DNA from: Oligoflexia bacterium
GTDB lineage: Bacteria; Bdellovibrionota; Bdellovibrionia; Bdellovibrionales; Bdellovibrionaceae
Reading direction: 5' to 3'
Assembly: GCA_016861345.1 (NCBI GenBank)
Contig: BOLD01000010.1
Location: 62,001 to 126,000, forward strand
Length of the DNA: 64,000 nt
Shown here: piece by piece, positions 62,501 to 64,000 of the stretch
Layout: every line of letters starts with the position of its first letter
Numbering within the stretch: position 1 is the first letter of the stretch
Notes under the pieces: model-generated
Databases searched by the model: none
What the model was told of the DNA's origin: nothing
The model's input: the letters and a program-made list of their open reading frames with translations, nothing else
Made by a program: the position numbers and the translations under genes

Positions 62501-63449
62501 TCCCGCTAGATCCATTTGATGGAGAATCCACCATCACATCGTAAGTCGGACCCGCAGTGACGCTAATATTCGTCGGCGTCCAATCATTCCCTGTGCCCGC
62601 ATCAGAAGTCTTTCGATCATAACCAAGAGTTGTTGTTGAGGTTGCATCATTGAAGAGCAACATAAATCCATTGCTACCCCAACCTCCTGCCGTAACTACA
62701 TTGGTGCGAATTTGCGCACTTGATAATGGCTTCCATTCTCCTGTCGTCGAGTCTGCCGCTCCAAATTTATCCGGTGTCAATGCAAGGCCATCGACGAAAC
62801 AATATTGCATCATGTATCCATCAAATGCTCCAGCATTATTTAATCCACCAATGTTATGAACATTGCCTGATTGATTAAGCGGTGGCGCCGATGATGGATA
62901 AGTGGCTGTGTTAAACGACGTTACTGGTGTGCCGTTAACATAAATCAAAATTCGGTTTTCAGGAGTTCCCTGTGCAATATCCACCTGGACAACGAGATGA
63001 AACCAAGATGAAGGATCACGATAGAAAGCTGCCGTTTCAACTGCAGCCACAGTCCCACCGTTGTACCAATAAAAAGTGAACCGTCCTGGTGTGCCATAGT
63101 TAAACTCAAGGTAACAGAAATTTGTTGCCCCCGAGTACCAACCCAAAATCGACCCAGAGTCTGACAAATTACCACGCTTGATCCAAGTGCTCAACGTCCA
63201 CTTACTTTGATTCGTCGGAGCACCAAATGTTCTTGATAAGTATGCACTGGCACTTAAACGAAACCGCAAACTATTCCCAACCGTCGCAGCTTGAGCGGAT
63301 GATGTGCCCTTCCAAAAAGCACCCATGTTATAAAAACCAGCTTGGGCTTTTTCATGAATTCCGGCGATGGCTGTCGCCAAAGATAGCGACGCCGAACTTT
63401 TGAGAAAGTCTCGACGTGATATTTTTGAACTCTGGCCTTTGCTCGTCAT
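59532..63449 (-). CDS. Tat-exported multi-domain LamG/SPRY protein, phage-tail type
   Basis: The 1305-residue protein starts with a Tat signal: Arg12-Arg13 in SRRDFLKSSAS, hydrophobic stretch, end near KAQA. Then come LamG-like sandwich 1 (about 60-280), SPRY-like domain 1 (about 285-540), LamG-like 2 (about 555-775), SPRY-like 2 (about 780-1015), and a final part (about 1030-1305) like DUF7483 of phage tail proteins (DLVWIKDRT, AWMWKAGG, GHGLGAVPAMIMAKDR). The domain type is found in marine phage fibres. The Tat signal points to an exported structural or adhesive role. Confidence 0.8.
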   Translation of the reverse strand: MTSKGQSSKISRRDFLKSSASLSLATAIAGIHEKAQAGFYNMGAFWKGTSSAQAATVGNSLRFRLSASAYLSRTFGAPTNQSKWTLSTWIKRGNLSDSGSILGWYSGATNFCYLEFNYGTPGRFTFYWYNGGTVAAVETAAFYRDPSSWFHLVVQVDIAQGTPENRILIYVNGTPVTSFNTATYPSSAPPLNQSGNVHNIGGLNNAGAFDGYMMQYCFVDGLALTPDKFGAADSTTGEWKPLSSAQIRTNVVTAGGWGSNGFMLLFNDATSTTTLGYDRKTSDAGTGNDWTPTNISVTAGPTYDVMVDSPSNGSSGTRPAGNYCVLNPLSKGTYVTVSDGNLLATFTSGSVASRIGSSIAVSSGKWYWEATVVARNNPTYPNVGIVPVSTDLTGSASIDLSGTSGAFCIRGDGTNQLGAGYGSALSAGMVLGFALDFNAGTLVVYENNTSQGTLASGLSGSYVPAGGSYNGSNIQFNFGQIPFQNTSTWTTLQGSGFKAICTSNLPDPTISKPSQHFDVLTYTGTGGVKHVGQSGAAPSFGIPSTSFPFAVDNSLRLRASATAYLSRTFGATGNRRAWTFSCWVKRSTTDNSCIFSGAISGPTSHDSLMFYGNKLMFCISNSGGGSHAGQINSQRSFLDTSKWMHILCVFDSANATGSERMRLYVDGQQLAVAISPELSLNFDAFYFNNASAHNIGRLGTSYYFDGYIAEVHFIDGQTLTPSSFGQTESTTGTWVPKQYSGTYGTNGFYLPFSDTSQLTSGSNVGIGKDFSGNTNYWNTNNISLTAGVTYDAMIDSPTNAASGTRPVGNYATLNPLSDSGGTTFRAGNLEFTGGANSFYATMYVTSGKFYFEGKITQLITNTSTTGIGIVNISDGTDARYIRSRTPDLAAKVSSAAESTGYSYWVSNDVVGVAFDIDNNNFSIYINNTLIASASGTAALSGKTWIPQFQTQSAATPPIWQVNFGQRPFQNTTVWTTLSGSGYKTLCTANLPAPSSSLWTPDLVWIKDRTTANNYAIADSVRGAFGMLASNTTNAEASTTQAIQRFYPGGFTVGNDVTTGTNNDNYVAWMWKAGGVASTNTAGQLTSQVSVNATAGFSIVGWRADGTVKTVGHGLGAVPAMIMAKDRETAGTNWVIGHQNLNATSPWNYMLNYTTTAATLSAGGWNNTAPTSTVFTAGSSIYNSGKNYVAYCFAEIPGFSKFGTYTGNGVADGPFVWCGFRPRWILVKRFEGGTEVWGIFDTARDAFNVGNKRLYPNNPDVEYSTGDWLDVTANGFKIRGTAFNTSTGIYLFAALAEMPFKYANAR

Positions 63450-63458
63450 AAAATCCTT

Positions 63459-64000
63459 TTACCTTGCATTCGCATATTTAAATGGCATTTCCGCGAAGGC
63501 GATGAAGATGTAAGACTGTGATCGATTAATTGAATAAACAGTTCCATCGTGTCGAAGCTTAAAACCTGAGGATAGTATATCAACTGCATTTGTTCCAACC
63601 TCCTCACCCAACGACGATGATAATCTTATTGTGGCGGTCATGACGTTATAGGTATTTCTGATTGAATCAAAAACGAACCAATGACCTGTACTCAGAGTTG
63701 TCTCTTTAATCATGATGAATTTAGGTCGAAATCCACACCAAACAAAGGGGCCATCAGCAGAACTGTTTCCGGTGTAGGAGCCGATTTTTGAGAAGCCAGG
63801 GATCTCTGCAAAGCAGTAGGCAATGAAATTTGTGCCATTTCCATTCGTGCTCGTCGCCGTTCCTACAGAAAATACAGAGGATGTCGGAGCTGTGCTATTC
63901 CAGGATGTTGGAGTGCTCGATTCGCCCCCAGTCCCATCAAGCAGCAGTCGATAGGCCGCTGATGTTAAGCTCGCATGGTAAACATTCCAAGATTGGTTAG
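63459..64000 (-). CDS. Second LamG/DUF7483-type protein, N-terminal part beyond window
   Basis: The frame runs open from the right edge to the stop at 63459 (about 180 residues seen). It aligns with the C-terminal part of the neighbour 59532-63449: NQSWNVYHASL at the edge, then IAYCFAEIPGFSKIG, FVWCGFRPKFIM and the identical C-terminus AEMPFKYANAR. It is thus a tandem paralogue, 9 nt upstream of the neighbour start, in the same direction. Its length and signal cannot be seen. Confidence 0.85.
   Translation of the reverse strand, partial: NQSWNVYHASLTSAAYRLLLDGTGGESSTPTSWNSTAPTSSVFSVGTATSTNGNGTNFIAYCFAEIPGFSKIGSYTGNSSADGPFVWCGFRPKFIMIKETTLSTGHWFVFDSIRNTYNVMTATIRLSSSLGEEVGTNAVDILSSGFKLRHDGTVYSINRSQSYIFIAFAEMPFKYANAR

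Noticed and set aside
1..64000. tRNA, rRNA, CRISPR array or replication origin
   Set aside because: None was recognised by eye on either strand; a covariance search would be needed to exclude small RNAs.

Overview
The window looks like a chromosomal segment of a Gram-negative bacterium of the Bdellovibrio type (Bdellovibrionota). Supporting features are outer-membrane and lipoprotein genes, a TonB-like protein, HldA-type heptose kinase, PCu(A)C and SCO chaperones, and an FHA-GGDEF cyclase of the DgcB type known from Bdellovibrio. Metabolism leans on amino acids (glutamate dehydrogenase and GTP-PEP carboxykinase), and there are many exported hydrolases and modifying enzymes. The assignment rests on gene content only; I saw no rRNA, tRNA, CRISPR array, origin or intact transposase. 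Except for decayed genes, no stretch longer than about 250 bases lacks a gene.

Layout. 1-2.0 kb: two small membrane proteins behind a TetR regulator with its own dyad, then a small secreted protein. 2.1-6.4 kb: a + strand operon lipA, E2, E3, lipB. 6.5-8.0 kb: a DUF4143 ATPase preceded by a hairpin and repeats, and a truncated acetyltransferase. 8.2-11.9 kb: FKBP isomerase, PhnA/YjdM-like protein, YitT transporter-like protein, NamZ muramidase and two small proteins. 11.9-18.5 kb: a - strand respiratory region, reading nirS, cytochrome c, SCO, PCu(A)C, then a Tat-exported four-cluster Fe-S protein, an NrfD-type quinol-site membrane protein and an Ig-like membrane protein. TGAT-N4-ATCA boxes of the FNR/DNR type precede both halves. 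This could be a quinol-to-nitrite path that does not use cytochrome bc1. 18.7-21.0 kb: MaoC hydratase, PhoH2 and PilZ. 21.1-23.6 kb: TonB-like, beta-barrel and lipoprotein peptidase genes.

23.6-28.0 kb is an accessory, decayed zone: two copies of a 131-bp repeat, a broken paralogue of the intact hydrolase at 43.9 kb, a truncated rhlE remnant, an internally deleted peptidase copy, and two exported proteins that resemble DUF3626 and ADP-ribosyltransferases. 28.0-29.6 kb: an ECF sigma factor, membrane anti-sigma factor and periplasmic protein. 29.8-37.6 kb: the FHA-GGDEF cyclase, pgi, a metallophosphoesterase, a coiled-coil protein with four Thr motifs that could be FHA ligands, a PfkB kinase, rlmN and hldA. 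37.8-41.2 kb: exported phospholipase D-like protein and a histidine kinase/receiver pair. 41.5-51.2 kb: pckG, hemerythrin, hydrolase, gdh, pyrD, Nudix, two glycosyltransferases and an HU/IHF protein.

51.2-58.0 kb is a - strand operon of an exported, divergent ABC1/UbiB-family kinase, an EpmA-like lysyltransferase, an exported NodB-like deacetylase and an exported protein of unknown function. 58.1-59.5 kb: TldD. 59.5-64.0 kb: two tandem proteins built from phage-tail-type LamG, SPRY and DUF7483-like modules; the complete one carries a Tat signal. The best candidates for something undescribed are the Tat phage-fibre proteins, the exported ABC1 kinase operon, the NirS-NrfD module, the two toxin-like exported proteins beside the 131-bp repeat, and the FHA/Thr-motif pair.
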